Source: Aquabacterium sp. (lineage in GTDB: Bacteria; Pseudomonadota; Gammaproteobacteria; Burkholderiales; Burkholderiaceae_C). From it: a stretch of 64,000 nt of DNA. The stretch's first letter is position 1. Each line of letters starts with the position of its first letter. The notes under the pieces are model-generated. The model worked only from the letters and a program-made list of their open reading frames with translations, made no database searches and was not told the origin of the DNA. The DNA lies in the NCBI GenBank assembly GCA_030654395.1, contig JAURXM010000064.1, positions 1 through 64,000 on the forward strand. Direction: 5' to 3'. This document shows positions 36,134 through 46,022 of the stretch, piece by piece. Both the position numbers and the translations under genes were made by a program.

Positions 36134-37132
36134 TCAACGAGCCACGAACCAACGCAACACCCCCTTAGCACTGTCGGTCACACCAGCCTTAAAGGCACGC
36201 TTGGCCAAGTTCCGTCCACGGTGCTTGGCTTTAATCAGGTTGATAGGCTTGTCTGCGAACGGTATCTGAATACAAAAATCGCCATCGGCGTTCTCAACGC
36301 CACCGTACTTCGCCCAGAAACCGTTGTAATCGAAATAGCCTTTAGACACAGAGAACGTGTCGTCATTGAAGGAAATGTTGTTGTGCTGGCTCACGCCAAC
36401 CATGTAAGCCGCCCCAGCCGATTCTGCGAAGCCAGCCAACGCTGACATCAATAGGTCAAGTGGACTGACATCGCTACATGCTTTGGTTACCGCTTTGATT
36501 TGCTCAAAACAACCCGGCTGCCCCTGCACCTGACCGATGACAAGCACGTGGCTACCCTTGGCGTTATCAAGATCAAACGACAAAGGCGTAGCCAGTGTCT
36601 CAATCGGCACGATTGAGAAGCCCAATTTGCCGAGCAACTGACCATTCACCTTGATGAACAAGGCCAGATCACCCTCGCGATGCTTGGTTGTCAAGCAGGG
36701 GCCTGACATCGAAATATCAACATCCAAGCCATTCAGTGAACAAGTCCACAAGGTCAGTGACCCATCAAGCACCCGCGACAAGAACTGAGGCTGGAACTTA
36801 TCGTTGATGAATTGGTAGTGCCCTTTGAACATCAACACACGGCGCTCACGAGGAACGGCCACCGAGAGATAAGGCAGCGTGTACCTGTAAGCCACTCTCG
36901 GGAAATGACTCAGAATCTCTTTCGTGCCTTCTCCCGAAAGCGCCTTCAGTACGGACAGATGGTCACGCAGCCCCAGCACCAAAGCAGCCGCACGCTCAAC
37001 TGTATTGACGCCCTTGCGAACAAACGCATGCGGCCCATTCAATAATTTCTCAGACATCGCAAGCAATGAAGGCTTTTGACCGAACACGGCGCCTAGCTCA
37101 ATGACTCTTTGTCTGTACACCGTGTTCGGCAT
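36134..37132 (-). CDS. VirK/YbjX (DUF535)-family protein
   Basis: A 332-residue protein. The region SHVLVIGQVQGQPGCFEQIKAVTKACSDVSPLDLLMSALAGFAESAGAAYMVGVSQHNNIS (about positions 36395-36590) has the DUF535 layout: a QG strand, an aTK..hG-like helix, then a short V-S-x-x-x-H motif. The VRKGVNTVERAA and HYQFINDKF segments also fit. Members such as VirK and YbjX affect cell-envelope properties and virulence by unknown means. ATG 37132 is preferred because AGGAG sits 5 bases before it; an earlier in-frame TTG at 37168 lacks this. Confidence 0.75.
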   Translation of the reverse strand: MPNTVYRQRVIELGAVFGQKPSLLAMSEKLLNGPHAFVRKGVNTVERAAALVLGLRDHLSVLKALSGEGTKEILSHFPRVAYRYTLPYLSVAVPRERRVLMFKGHYQFINDKFQPQFLSRVLDGSLTLWTCSLNGLDVDISMSGPCLTTKHREGDLALFIKVNGQLLGKLGFSIVPIETLATPLSFDLDNAKGSHVLVIGQVQGQPGCFEQIKAVTKACSDVSPLDLLMSALAGFAESAGAAYMVGVSQHNNISFNDDTFSVSKGYFDYNGFWAKYGGVENADGDFCIQIPFADKPINLIKAKHRGRNLAKRAFKAGVTDSAKGVLRWFVAR

Positions 37133-37314
37133 CACAACTCCTAGCGGCGACCAGCCCGTCTCCATCAACGACGTAACTCAAGCAAAACAATTGCCATTAA
37201 CTGGCACCCATTACGTAACCAGTAAGTTGTGCTTAATTTAACATGACAAGAGATCAGTCTCACTAGGGAAACTGATAATCAAATTGTCGTCTTAGTGACA
37301 AAATCCTCACCAAC

Positions 37315-39663
37315 TCAGCGCTTGGTCTGCAGTTTGGCGAAAGCAGCCGCCATGCTCGACTGTCCTTGTGAGGCAACTGGCGCACCCCGACCAGCACCAC
37401 CTTGGCTGCGCTCTTGACGGCCTGGCGGCCTGAAGCTGTTATCGCGCGAGCCACCCACAGCCTTCTGCCCAGTTGGTGCATCCAGCTTCATCGTCAAGGC
37501 AATGCGTTTGCGAACCAAGTCCACCTCGACGACCTTGACCCTCACGACATCACCTGTCTTTACTATTTCACGTGCATCTGTCACGAATTTATTGGACAAC
37601 TGACTCACGTGCACCAATCCGTCTTGATGTACGCCCAAGTCCACAAACGCGCCAAACTGGGCCACGTTGCTGACAGTCCCCTCCAAAATCATGCCCTCTT
37701 GCAGGTCTTTGATGTCGTCAACGCCCTCGTTGAAGCGAGCCACCTTGAAGTCTGGACGCGGGTCACGGCCGGGTTTTTCAAGCTCGCTGATGATGTCTTG
37801 AACCGTGATAACGCCGAACTTGTCATTGGCAAAAAGCGCTGGGTTGAGCGTGCGCAGCACATCACTCTTGCCAATCAATTCGCCCGCACTACGGCCTGTG
37901 GCCGACAGCATTTTCTCGACGACAGGATAGGTCTCGGGGTGCACGCCCGAGATATCCAAGGGGTTGTCGCCATCACGTATCCGCAAAAATCCGGCTGCCT
38001 GCTCAAAGGTCTTGGCACCTAACCCAGCCACATCCATCAATTGCTTGCGGTTACGGAAAGCGCCATTGGCATCACGCCAACGCACAATGCTGCTGGCCAC
38101 CGCCGCACTCAGCCCCGACACCCGAGACAGCAAGGGGGCGGACGCTGTGTTCAAGTCCACACCCACCGAGTTCACACAATCCTCGACCACCGTGTCCAGC
38201 GTGCGAGCCAACTCACTTTGGTTGACGTCATGCTGGTACTGCCCCACACCGATGCTCTTGGGGTCGATCTTGACCAGTTCGGCCAACGGATCTTGCAAGC
38301 GGCGGGCAATGGACACGGCACCACGCAAAGTCACATCCAGATCCGGCAGCTCTTTGCTGGCAAATTCAGAGGCCGAATAGACCGATGCCCCAGCCTCAGA
38401 GACCACCACTTTTTCAATGTGCGTGCCCGGCGCGAGCGCCTGTATACGCTTGATGAGGTCTGCCGCCAATTTATCTGTTTCTCGGCTGGCCGTGCCGTTG
38501 CCGATCGCAATCAGGTTGACCCCATGCGCAGCGGCCAGACGAGCCAAGGTATGGATCGAGCCATCCCAGTCTTTGCGAGGCTCATGCGGATAGACCGTCG
38601 CGGTATCCAGCACCTTACCGGTGTCACTGACCACCGCCACCTTCACGCCAGTGCGGATACCAGGGTCCAGCCCCATCACCACGCGCTTGCCAGCAGGTGC
38701 GGCCAACAGCAAGTCACGCAAGTTCTCTGCAAACACGCGGATAGCGGTGGCTTCAGCCGACTCGCGCAGGCGTGTAAACACATCGCGCTCTAGGCTCAAG
38801 GACAGCTTGACCTTCCACGTCCAAGCAATACATTTGCGGATCAAATCATCCGACAGGCGCTTGCTGTGGCTCCACCCCAGATGCTGAGCGATGCGCCCTT
38901 CTGCCATGGTTGGCATGCCGGGCATCACTTCTTCATCCCTGGCTAACTTGGCATCCAGAATGTCCAGCGTGCGTCCGCGAAACACAGCCAATGCGCGGTG
39001 CGAGGGAACCGTGCGAATCGGCTCATCGTAATCAAAGTAGTCCCGGAACTTGGACACGTCTGGGCTGTTCTCATCCTTACCGTCCATCAACTTGGATTTG
39101 AACAAGCCCTCTGACCAAGACCAATCACGCATCTTGCCGATCAAAGCGGCATCTTCAGCCCAGCGTTCAGACAAGATGTCTCGGACACCATCCAGCACAG
39201 CCAGCACGTCAGCGAACCCGCCATCGGCATTGACGAAAGCCAATGCCTCAATCTGAGGGTCCTTTGTGGGATTCAAAAACAGCAAATCAGCCAGAGGCTC
39301 GATGCCAGCCTCGCGGGCGATCATGCCCTTGGTGCGCCGCTTGGTCTTGAAAGGCAAATAGAGGTCTTCCAACTCTTGTTTGGTTGCAGCAACCGCAATG
39401 GCCGCATGCAGTTCAGGCGTGAGCTTGCCCTGCTCGTCGATGCTTTTGAGCACAGCGGCTCGGCGATCCTCTAGCTCACGCAGATAGCTCAGGCGCGCTT
39501 CGAGTTCACGCAACTGGGTGTCATCGAGCCCGTCGGTGGCTTCTTTACGGTATCGCGAGATAAACGGAACGGTCGCACCACCGTCCAAAAGTTGCACAGC
39601 AGCGCTCACTTGAGCGAGGCGAACTTTCAGCTCGCTCGCCAGTTGCATCAAGATCTTGTCCAA
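37315..39663 (-). CDS. tex: Transcription accessory protein Tex
   Basis: A 782-residue nucleic-acid-binding protein. In order it has an N-terminal helical domain ([19 protein letters not shown]), a YqgF/RNase H-like domain ([18 protein letters not shown]), a helix-hairpin-helix pair ([23 protein letters not shown]) and an S1 RNA-binding domain ([36 protein letters not shown]), with a basic Gly/Arg-rich tail. Tex associates with transcription complexes and influences toxin and stress gene expression in several pathogens. It is divergent from pyrD. Confidence 0.95.
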   Translation of the reverse strand: MDKILMQLASELKVRLAQVSAAVQLLDGGATVPFISRYRKEATDGLDDTQLRELEARLSYLRELEDRRAAVLKSIDEQGKLTPELHAAIAVAATKQELEDLYLPFKTKRRTKGMIAREAGIEPLADLLFLNPTKDPQIEALAFVNADGGFADVLAVLDGVRDILSERWAEDAALIGKMRDWSWSEGLFKSKLMDGKDENSPDVSKFRDYFDYDEPIRTVPSHRALAVFRGRTLDILDAKLARDEEVMPGMPTMAEGRIAQHLGWSHSKRLSDDLIRKCIAWTWKVKLSLSLERDVFTRLRESAEATAIRVFAENLRDLLLAAPAGKRVVMGLDPGIRTGVKVAVVSDTGKVLDTATVYPHEPRKDWDGSIHTLARLAAAHGVNLIAIGNGTASRETDKLAADLIKRIQALAPGTHIEKVVVSEAGASVYSASEFASKELPDLDVTLRGAVSIARRLQDPLAELVKIDPKSIGVGQYQHDVNQSELARTLDTVVEDCVNSVGVDLNTASAPLLSRVSGLSAAVASSIVRWRDANGAFRNRKQLMDVAGLGAKTFEQAAGFLRIRDGDNPLDISGVHPETYPVVEKMLSATGRSAGELIGKSDVLRTLNPALFANDKFGVITVQDIISELEKPGRDPRPDFKVARFNEGVDDIKDLQEGMILEGTVSNVAQFGAFVDLGVHQDGLVHVSQLSNKFVTDAREIVKTGDVVRVKVVEVDLVRKRIALTMKLDAPTGQKAVGGSRDNSFRPPGRQERSQGGAGRGAPVASQGQSSMAAAFAKLQTKR

Positions 39664-39777
39664 GCTCAGGCCTTATAAAAATACAGAAAATATGTGTGGA
39701 GGCAGTTTGCCACAGCGGTAGGTGCGGTATCGGGGACAATACTGGCCTCGACTGCTTCTACATGCCCCTGCCGATAT

Positions 39778-40812
39778 ATGGCCCTGATCCCCTATTCCCT
39801 GCCCAAATCCGTCCTGTTTAGCTTGGATCCGGAGACCGCGCACGAGCTGACCATGGCCGCGCTGGCCCGTTTTCAAAATACGCCACTGGCCTGTTTGTGG
39901 GGCGACGAACGCGTCCATGATCCGGTTGAGATCGCAGGCATCACCTTCCCCAACCGAGTTGGCATGGCAGCAGGATTGGACAAAAACGGACGTGTCATTG
40001 ACGGACTGGGCGCCATGGGCTTTGGTTTTGTAGAAGTAGGCACCGTGACGCCTAAAGCGCAACCGGGCAACCCCAAGCCACGCATGTTCCGCTTGCCGCA
40101 AGCCAACGCGCTGATCAACCGCCTCGGTTTCAATAACGAAGGCTTGGACGCTTTTCTCGCCAACGTCACCCGTGCGCGCTTCAGGCAGCAAGGCGGCATC
40201 TTGGGCCTGAACATTGGCAAAAATGCGGCGACCCCCATTGAAAACGCCGTGGATGACTACCTGATTTGTCTGGACGGCGTATACCCGCATGCCGATTACG
40301 TGACAGTCAATATCTCCTCGCCCAACACCAAAAATCTGCGTGCACTGCAAAGCGACGAGGCCCTTGATGCCCTGCTGGACCAATTGCAGACACGCCGCCA
40401 AACATTGATCAAACGGCATGGGCGCACCGTGCCGATGTTCGTCAAAATCGCCCCTGATCTGGATGAAACGCAGGTTGGCGTGATCGCCGCCACGCTGCAA
40501 AAAAATGGGGTGGATGGGGTTGTCGCAACCAATACCACCGTATCCCGTGACGCGGTCAAGGGTATGCCTCACGCAGAAGAAACCGGGGGCCTGAGCGGCG
40601 GCCCTGTCCTAGAGGCCAGCAACCAAGTCATCCGTCAATTGCGCGCTGCGCTTGGTCCACGCTATCCGATTATCGGCGTCGGCGGTGTATTGAGCGCAGC
40701 TGATGCGCTGTCCAAGCGTGATGCGGGCGCCGATCTGGTTCAGATCTACACAGGCTTGATCTACAAAGGCCCCAGTCTCATCAAAGACTGCGCCCTAGCC
40801 CTCAAGGGCTGA
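39778..40812 (+). CDS. pyrD: Dihydroorotate dehydrogenase (quinone), PyrD
   Basis: A 344-residue class 2 enzyme that oxidises dihydroorotate to orotate with FMN and membrane quinone. The N-terminal helix [25 protein letters not shown] is the membrane-associated, quinone-binding element. [51 protein letters not shown] (with the class 2 catalytic Ser) and [30 protein letters not shown] follow. ATG 39778 gives the family's usual N-terminus; a frame open further upstream adds a non-homologous stretch. Confidence 0.94.
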   Translation: MALIPYSLPKSVLFSLDPETAHELTMAALARFQNTPLACLWGDERVHDPVEIAGITFPNRVGMAAGLDKNGRVIDGLGAMGFGFVEVGTVTPKAQPGNPKPRMFRLPQANALINRLGFNNEGLDAFLANVTRARFRQQGGILGLNIGKNAATPIENAVDDYLICLDGVYPHADYVTVNISSPNTKNLRALQSDEALDALLDQLQTRRQTLIKRHGRTVPMFVKIAPDLDETQVGVIAATLQKNGVDGVVATNTTVSRDAVKGMPHAEETGGLSGGPVLEASNQVIRQLRAALGPRYPIIGVGGVLSAADALSKRDAGADLVQIYTGLIYKGPSLIKDCALALKG

Positions 40813-40825
40813 CCTGGGCGCAGGC

Positions 40826-42571
40826 TTAAACACCGTCCACCAAACGAATGGCTTGTGCCAGGATCAAGTTGCACTCCATCGTTGCCAAGCCCATAGGCCG
40901 CGCATAGCGCAGATAGGCTTGGTGCATCCCTGAGACGGCTTTAGGCGGAGTCAGTCCAATCGTGCTGGCGATTTCATTGGCCAAACTGGCCACAGTGCGC
41001 AAGGTCTCTTCGACCGATACAGGGTTGCGCACTGGCGTGCTGCGACTCAGTGGCCGGGCTGCGTGCTGCAGCCGTTCGTGCAAGCCCCAATGCCTCATCA
41101 CAGCAGCCGTCAGGTCATCCAAATTGACCCCCAGCACAGCCGCAATAGCCGCATCCAAAGTCATGCCTGGTGCGACGGGACCATCAGGCTCAGTCGGTGC
41201 GCCAGGCAACATCAAGCGCTTGATCTGCCCCGCTTCATCGGGGAAGTGGTAAAGAATCAGCAACCAGCCCAAGTTCTGCGACATCGCAGCAATGGCTGCT
41301 TCTTCATCGCTGATTGAAAACGGTGCCATCAGGCGTGCGATGTGGCCTGCCAAGCAAGCCTGACGCAAGGCCGCATTGAGCTCGCTGACGGCCATCGTCC
41401 CCTCATCGCCTGACAGGCTGGATTGGGCCCCCAAGGCACCAGGCCAGTTGCGCACCGCAGCAGCGACACGGCGCAAACCTGCTTGCCCCAGCAACATGAC
41501 AGCACGAGACAAGGTGGTCACCCCTTCGTCAGACCCGCTGCTTTTGTACGATGCCACATTGACCGATCGCAGCATCTCCCACGCCAAACTGGGGTTCTTG
41601 ACGATGATGTCGACAAAATCATCTACGCGCAGTGTTTCTTGCGACAACACACCGATCAAGGCTCGCTCGGTGTTCGGCCTGCTCGGCAGCGACCCCACCG
41701 CATTGAGTCGATCAAGCAGCAAAAGCAGTGGCCCGCCTGACTCGTTTGAGTTGGTCTTTATCCAACTCTGCAATGCAGTCAGCAACGTGCGCGCGCTCAA
41801 ATACCGCTGACGTTGCTGGCGGTCAGTTGCCCGGTTGACGATCACACGCAGTGTCTCGGGCACAGGGTGTGGCGTCGCCCATGGCAAACGCACAATTTCA
41901 GGACCTACACGCGAGGCAGCGCTACTCAAATCAGGATCATCTAAGGCCGGCGTATTGGCCAACACCCGATACAACAACAGCCCGACCATCAACACATCGC
42001 GTTCAGCCGCGTGGCGGACTTGTTGCCGGTCAAATTGAGGGCGAGAGAACTCACCCGGTTTCAGTTGTACCAGACCACAACTCAAACCCAACACAAGCGC
42101 ATGTCCACTTTTGTCGATAAGTACGTTGTGCAAGCCAATGTCTTGGTGGACGACACCGGCCTCGTGTGCATAGGCTAAGCCTTCGAGCACATCGCAGACC
42201 ATGACGGCGGCTTCTACAGGCGTAGGGGGAGAGCCGGCAGCCAAGCGCTCAGCCAAGGTCACCAACTGGGCGCGGTCATAGCGAACAAAGGGCCAGCCGT
42301 CGTGCGAGCCCACCTCTCTCACGCCAGCCAGGCGTGGATGCTCCAACCTGGCTGCAGCCAGCACGTCCTGTGTCCAATTGTCACGCTCGGCATTGCTGTG
42401 GGGTTGCCCCCTAGGCACGGTCAATAGCACTTCTTCTTTTGTCGTCGGGTCAAGTGCCAGCCAAGAACTAGAGGCAAGGCTTCGCCCCAGCATCTGCTGT
42501 AACTCAAAGCGCCCGAATTGCCGCTGTGCAGTGGGCGTAGGGGGCGGTGCGACGGCCATGGATCGTTGCAA
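40826..42571 (-). CDS. Pseudokinase-HDOD fusion protein
   Basis: A 581-residue protein. Residues 18-275 resemble a Hanks-type Ser/Thr kinase, but key positions are degenerate: the glycine loop is LGRSLASSSWLA, the VAIK Lys position reads T51, the catalytic loop is HQDIGLHN (142-149; Asp and Asn kept, Lys lost), and the DFG position is LSC (163-165). From about residue 290 there is an HDOD domain (LNAVGSLPSRPNTERALIGVLSQETLRVDDFVDIIVKNPSLAWEMLRSVN...). HDOD proteins act in bacterial signalling. The TTG start at 42571 is chosen for its AAGGA 9 bases upstream; ATG 42559 is the alternative. Confidence 0.82.
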   Translation of the reverse strand: MQRSMAVAPPPTPTAQRQFGRFELQQMLGRSLASSSWLALDPTTKEEVLLTVPRGQPHSNAERDNWTQDVLAAARLEHPRLAGVREVGSHDGWPFVRYDRAQLVTLAERLAAGSPPTPVEAAVMVCDVLEGLAYAHEAGVVHQDIGLHNVLIDKSGHALVLGLSCGLVQLKPGEFSRPQFDRQQVRHAAERDVLMVGLLLYRVLANTPALDDPDLSSAASRVGPEIVRLPWATPHPVPETLRVIVNRATDRQQRQRYLSARTLLTALQSWIKTNSNESGGPLLLLLDRLNAVGSLPSRPNTERALIGVLSQETLRVDDFVDIIVKNPSLAWEMLRSVNVASYKSSGSDEGVTTLSRAVMLLGQAGLRRVAAAVRNWPGALGAQSSLSGDEGTMAVSELNAALRQACLAGHIARLMAPFSISDEEAAIAAMSQNLGWLLILYHFPDEAGQIKRLMLPGAPTEPDGPVAPGMTLDAAIAAVLGVNLDDLTAAVMRHWGLHERLQHAARPLSRSTPVRNPVSVEETLRTVASLANEIASTIGLTPPKAVSGMHQAYLRYARPMGLATMECNLILAQAIRLVDGV

Positions 42572-42658
42572 GACTGTTCATCCTTAGGGACACAGGCGTC
42601 CCCTTGTAATAATCAGATTGCACTACATCATCAGCCATCACAAAACGCCGTCTAGGGC

Positions 42659-42680
42659 TTGAAATACGGTGCTATTTCAA
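42659..42680. repeat. 8-bp perfect inverted repeat downstream of addA
   Basis: TTGAAATA and TATTTCAA flank a 6-base loop in the 127-bp gap between addA (upstream in transcription) and the HDOD gene. It could form a small hairpin at the 3' end of the addBA message or be an operator for the HDOD gene. There is no U-tract, so a classical terminator is not supported. Confidence 0.4.
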
Positions 42681-42698
42681 TACCACATCAAACAACGC

Positions 42699-45600
42699 TC
42701 ACGCAACGGGCACCCATTCCCCTGCGCCTGTGATGAACGCGGCGTGAACGCGGCCATGCCCCTCCAACGCCGACACGGCTGAGACGTAGCGCGCCATTTG
42801 CTGCTGATAGCTGTCCAACAGCTCTGGTCGATGGTGTAATTTGTAATCAATCACCCACCACTCTGTGCCTTGCGTTGTTTCGCGAGCAACCAAACGGTCG
42901 ATTCGCAGCATTTGGCCCTTGTCATCGAGTCCCACTTCATTGCCTGCCCACACAAGTTGCGCCGGGTCAAGCCACTCCTGCAGTACGGGAGAGCGCAATA
43001 CCACCGTAACCAGATCAATCGCCTCGCGCACCTTCTCCGCATCCAACTGCAACTCTCTTGCCGCACCAGACGCAGCACGGGCAATGCGCTCGTCTGTTCT
43101 GCTGACCACAGGCAACATCGTCAGCCATTCCAGCGCTCTGTGCACCACTTGACCCAGTTGCTGCAGGTAGCTGGTCTGATCTGACGCCCGTGGCGCAGTC
43201 GATAGCGAGGTCGGCGCAGTGCGTTGACACAAGCTTGGCAATGTACGCAAAATGGCATCCGGCACCTGAACAGACTTGTCCGGCGGTGAACCACAGGGCA
43301 CCCATGACTGCGCCGGATCGATCACACCACAGCTGGCCAAGCGTTGCCACCAACTGTTCGAAGTCAAGCCTCGGGGCTCCGTCCTGCTAAAAATCAATTG
43401 TTCACGCGCACGGGTCAACGCGACATACATCGCATTGAGCTCTTCAAGCTGATCTGCTGCACGGTCATCGGCCAAAGCCTGCGCCAAGCTGGGCGGCGGC
43501 TTACCCTCCGATCGCAGGAAAGCGCAGCGTTTGGGTTCACTGTGGCTTTCCGGCCAATCCACCATGATGGCGTAGCTGTCCTTTTTTGCAGGCTCTGGGT
43601 CGGAATCAACCATGAAAACCACGCGGGCCTCCAGCCCCTTGGCGCCATGGATGGTCAACAGTTGAACGGCATCGGACTGAGCCCGAGGAGGCAAGTTCAA
43701 GGGCAAACGCTTGATGGCACGCACCCACCGATAGGGCGTGGCATCACGGCCTGAATCCATCTCAAGGCTTTGAGCCTGCAGCGCGTCAACATGAAACAAG
43801 GCCTGCGCACGGCGACTGTACGGCACGCATGCAAGCAAACGCTCTCGGTACTGCCCTTCAGACACGACACGCTCCAACAAGTCGTGCGGCGGCGCCACCT
43901 TAGAAAGCTGTGCCCATGCCATCAACAGCTGCGCAGCCCGATCCAGACTGGCCGGCCAAGGAGCCGGTGCCGGTGCTGCTTCATCAATGCCATCACGAGG
44001 CCCAGTCAACACGTCGTACCAACTTGGGTTAGAGGACGACTGCCGCACACGATGCGCCAAATACAACAGGTCGGCATCACTGGCGCCAAACAAGGGGCTC
44101 TTGAGTGCGTGCGCCAAGGCCATGTCGTGATGCGGCGAAACCAACACATCCAACACAGCCACAAGGTCACGCACTTCGGCCGTGTCGATCAACAAGGTAT
44201 TTTCAGGCGCAATGTGCGCGACGCCCCGCTCATCAAGCGCCTGAGCCACCAGCGCCAGCGTCGCACGCTTGCGGCTCAGCACAAAAATGTCAGATGGCAC
44301 GATGCCCTCTTGCACGATCAAAGCTTTCACAGCCGCAGCGACCTGAGCCGCTTCGAGCTCTTTGATCGTGGTGCGCGCCAATTCGCGCGGCGAGGTCAAA
44401 CTGTCACGCCACCCCTCGTGCGACGTTGGTTTGCTCGCCTCGGCCCTCATGATCGACGGCAAGGCTCTGATCCGGGCATCGGCCTGTGACGCCGTGGTGT
44501 GAGCCCTGAACCCCGGGAACACACCCTCATCGTGAGCACGGCCCATGACCATATTGAGCGCCGAGACCACCCCATGTGCATTGCGCCGCGTGTGATCACA
44601 CGCCAGCAAATCGCCATCCAATGCCGCCAGCACGAACGCTTTGGCTGCACCGAAGACGCGCGGGTCTGCGCGCCTGAAGCGGTAAATACTCTGTTTGGGA
44701 TCCCCGACTAAAAAAACCTGAATGGGCGTCTGACCACTGCCCCCACCACCCGCACCGGCATAACCAGACAACCACGCCTTCAAGGTTTGCCATTGCAGGG
44801 GGCTGGTGTCCTGAAACTCGTCCATCAACAACTGTTTGACTTGGCTGTCCAGTCGCTGCTGAATCCAGCCAGACAGCACAGGATCAGCCAGCAGCCGCGC
44901 CGCTGCCAACTCCAAGTCAACCATGTCAGCCAGACCGCGTTCCATCTTCAACTTCGCATAGGTCACAAACAAGAGCCGACTGAGCACAACCATCTGCTCA
45001 TGCAGCTCATGGGCCTCATGCTGCAGCGTTGCCTGCAACAAATCCATCAACCAACTTTGCGCCCAAGCCAGATCGGGCGAGTCCCCCATTCGCTTGCGCG
45101 GCTCTCCGCTCTGGGTGAGCAAGGCCGCACACAGCGCCATCGCCTGCTGATGCGAGCAGGGCAAACCCAAGGCCTGCTCAATGGCCACACCAGCAGCTGG
45201 TGCAATGCTGCCTTTCGCGGCCACCAACTGGCGAGCCACAGACCACAGTTGATCACGCACGCTGTCTCGCTGTAACGCATCGGTAGGGTGCGCTAGATCC
45301 GCCCACTGTGGCGACCATGCGCCTACTGACTCCACACCACTGATCAAATGCCCAGCCTGATCGGACAGTGTGAGTTCAAGCCGGTTGCTCAACGCAGTTT
45401 GGAGCCAAGCCTCCGCGTTGAAGCGCCCCACAGCCCTGACCACGCTCATGAATGCAAGTAACTCCGGCGCATCAGCCTCTAGGACGTCTAATCGCTTTAA
45501 AAAACGCCCCCATAGCTCAGGCCACACCTCGCTGGTATCTTCAATCAAGTTCAGCTCGGGAGGCAGTCCCAACTCATTGAGCACGTCCAAAGGCGCAGCT

Positions 45601-46022
45601 TTAACCAGTTTGGAAAACCACCCATGGATGGTGTGGATGGCAACGCCTTGACCCGTCTCCAGCCATTGCGGATACAAGCCTTGTAAACGAGGGATCAAAT
45701 CCGACATCTGTTCGGGCAAAACGCCGCGAGCTTGCAACTCTGTTTCGCGCTCCGCATCAGTTGCCAGTGAAAATGTCCTGAGCCAGTCGTGCAAGCGCTC
45801 ACGCATCTCACCCGCCGCTTTTTTGGTGAAGGTGATCGCCAAAATCTGATTAGGTGGCACCCCATCAAGCATGGCCCGCAAAATGCGCGACACCAACATC
45901 CACGTCTTACCAGCGCCAGCACAGGCCTCAACCACCACACTGCGATGGGGGTCGCATGCGGTCTGATAGAACAAGGCACTGTCGACTTGTTTGCCGTTGA
46001 TTTCGTACGCTGCGCGACTCAT
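42699..46022 (-). CDS. addA: Helicase-nuclease AddA subunit (UvrD/RecB-like)
   Basis: A 1107-residue superfamily 1 helicase with C-terminal nuclease. Motif I VEACAGAGKTWMLVSRI is at about residues 31-47, then ILAITFTKKAAGEMRERL (Ia), LLMDEFQDTSPLQW (II) and QVFLVGDPKQSIYRFRRADP (III). LLTIHGAKGLEARVVFMVD is motif V and NAMYVALTRAREQLIFSR is motif VI. The nuclease domain has WWVIDYKLHHRPE. With AddB it resects double-strand breaks and loads RecA. The start overlaps the addB stop by 4 bp. Confidence 0.93.
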   Translation of the reverse strand: MSRAAYEINGKQVDSALFYQTACDPHRSVVVEACAGAGKTWMLVSRILRAMLDGVPPNQILAITFTKKAAGEMRERLHDWLRTFSLATDAERETELQARGVLPEQMSDLIPRLQGLYPQWLETGQGVAIHTIHGWFSKLVKAAPLDVLNELGLPPELNLIEDTSEVWPELWGRFLKRLDVLEADAPELLAFMSVVRAVGRFNAEAWLQTALSNRLELTLSDQAGHLISGVESVGAWSPQWADLAHPTDALQRDSVRDQLWSVARQLVAAKGSIAPAAGVAIEQALGLPCSHQQAMALCAALLTQSGEPRKRMGDSPDLAWAQSWLMDLLQATLQHEAHELHEQMVVLSRLLFVTYAKLKMERGLADMVDLELAAARLLADPVLSGWIQQRLDSQVKQLLMDEFQDTSPLQWQTLKAWLSGYAGAGGGGSGQTPIQVFLVGDPKQSIYRFRRADPRVFGAAKAFVLAALDGDLLACDHTRRNAHGVVSALNMVMGRAHDEGVFPGFRAHTTASQADARIRALPSIMRAEASKPTSHEGWRDSLTSPRELARTTIKELEAAQVAAAVKALIVQEGIVPSDIFVLSRKRATLALVAQALDERGVAHIAPENTLLIDTAEVRDLVAVLDVLVSPHHDMALAHALKSPLFGASDADLLYLAHRVRQSSSNPSWYDVLTGPRDGIDEAAPAPAPWPASLDRAAQLLMAWAQLSKVAPPHDLLERVVSEGQYRERLLACVPYSRRAQALFHVDALQAQSLEMDSGRDATPYRWVRAIKRLPLNLPPRAQSDAVQLLTIHGAKGLEARVVFMVDSDPEPAKKDSYAIMVDWPESHSEPKRCAFLRSEGKPPPSLAQALADDRAADQLEELNAMYVALTRAREQLIFSRTEPRGLTSNSWWQRLASCGVIDPAQSWVPCGSPPDKSVQVPDAILRTLPSLCQRTAPTSLSTAPRASDQTSYLQQLGQVVHRALEWLTMLPVVSRTDERIARAASGAARELQLDAEKVREAIDLVTVVLRSPVLQEWLDPAQLVWAGNEVGLDDKGQMLRIDRLVARETTQGTEWWVIDYKLHHRPELLDSYQQQMARYVSAVSALEGHGRVHAAFITGAGEWVPVA

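Noticed and set aside
37260..37298. 6-bp inverted repeat TCACTA/TAGTGA after tex as a terminator
   Set aside because: The loop is 27 bases and no T-tract follows in the direction of tex transcription.
39673..40572. 299-codon frame antisense to pyrD
   Set aside because: The pyrD frame carries every catalytic motif; the antisense translation has none.
43770..44489. 239-codon frame antisense to addA
   Set aside because: It is rich in Arg, His and Gln as expected for a reverse-strand shadow and lies across conserved helicase coding sequence.
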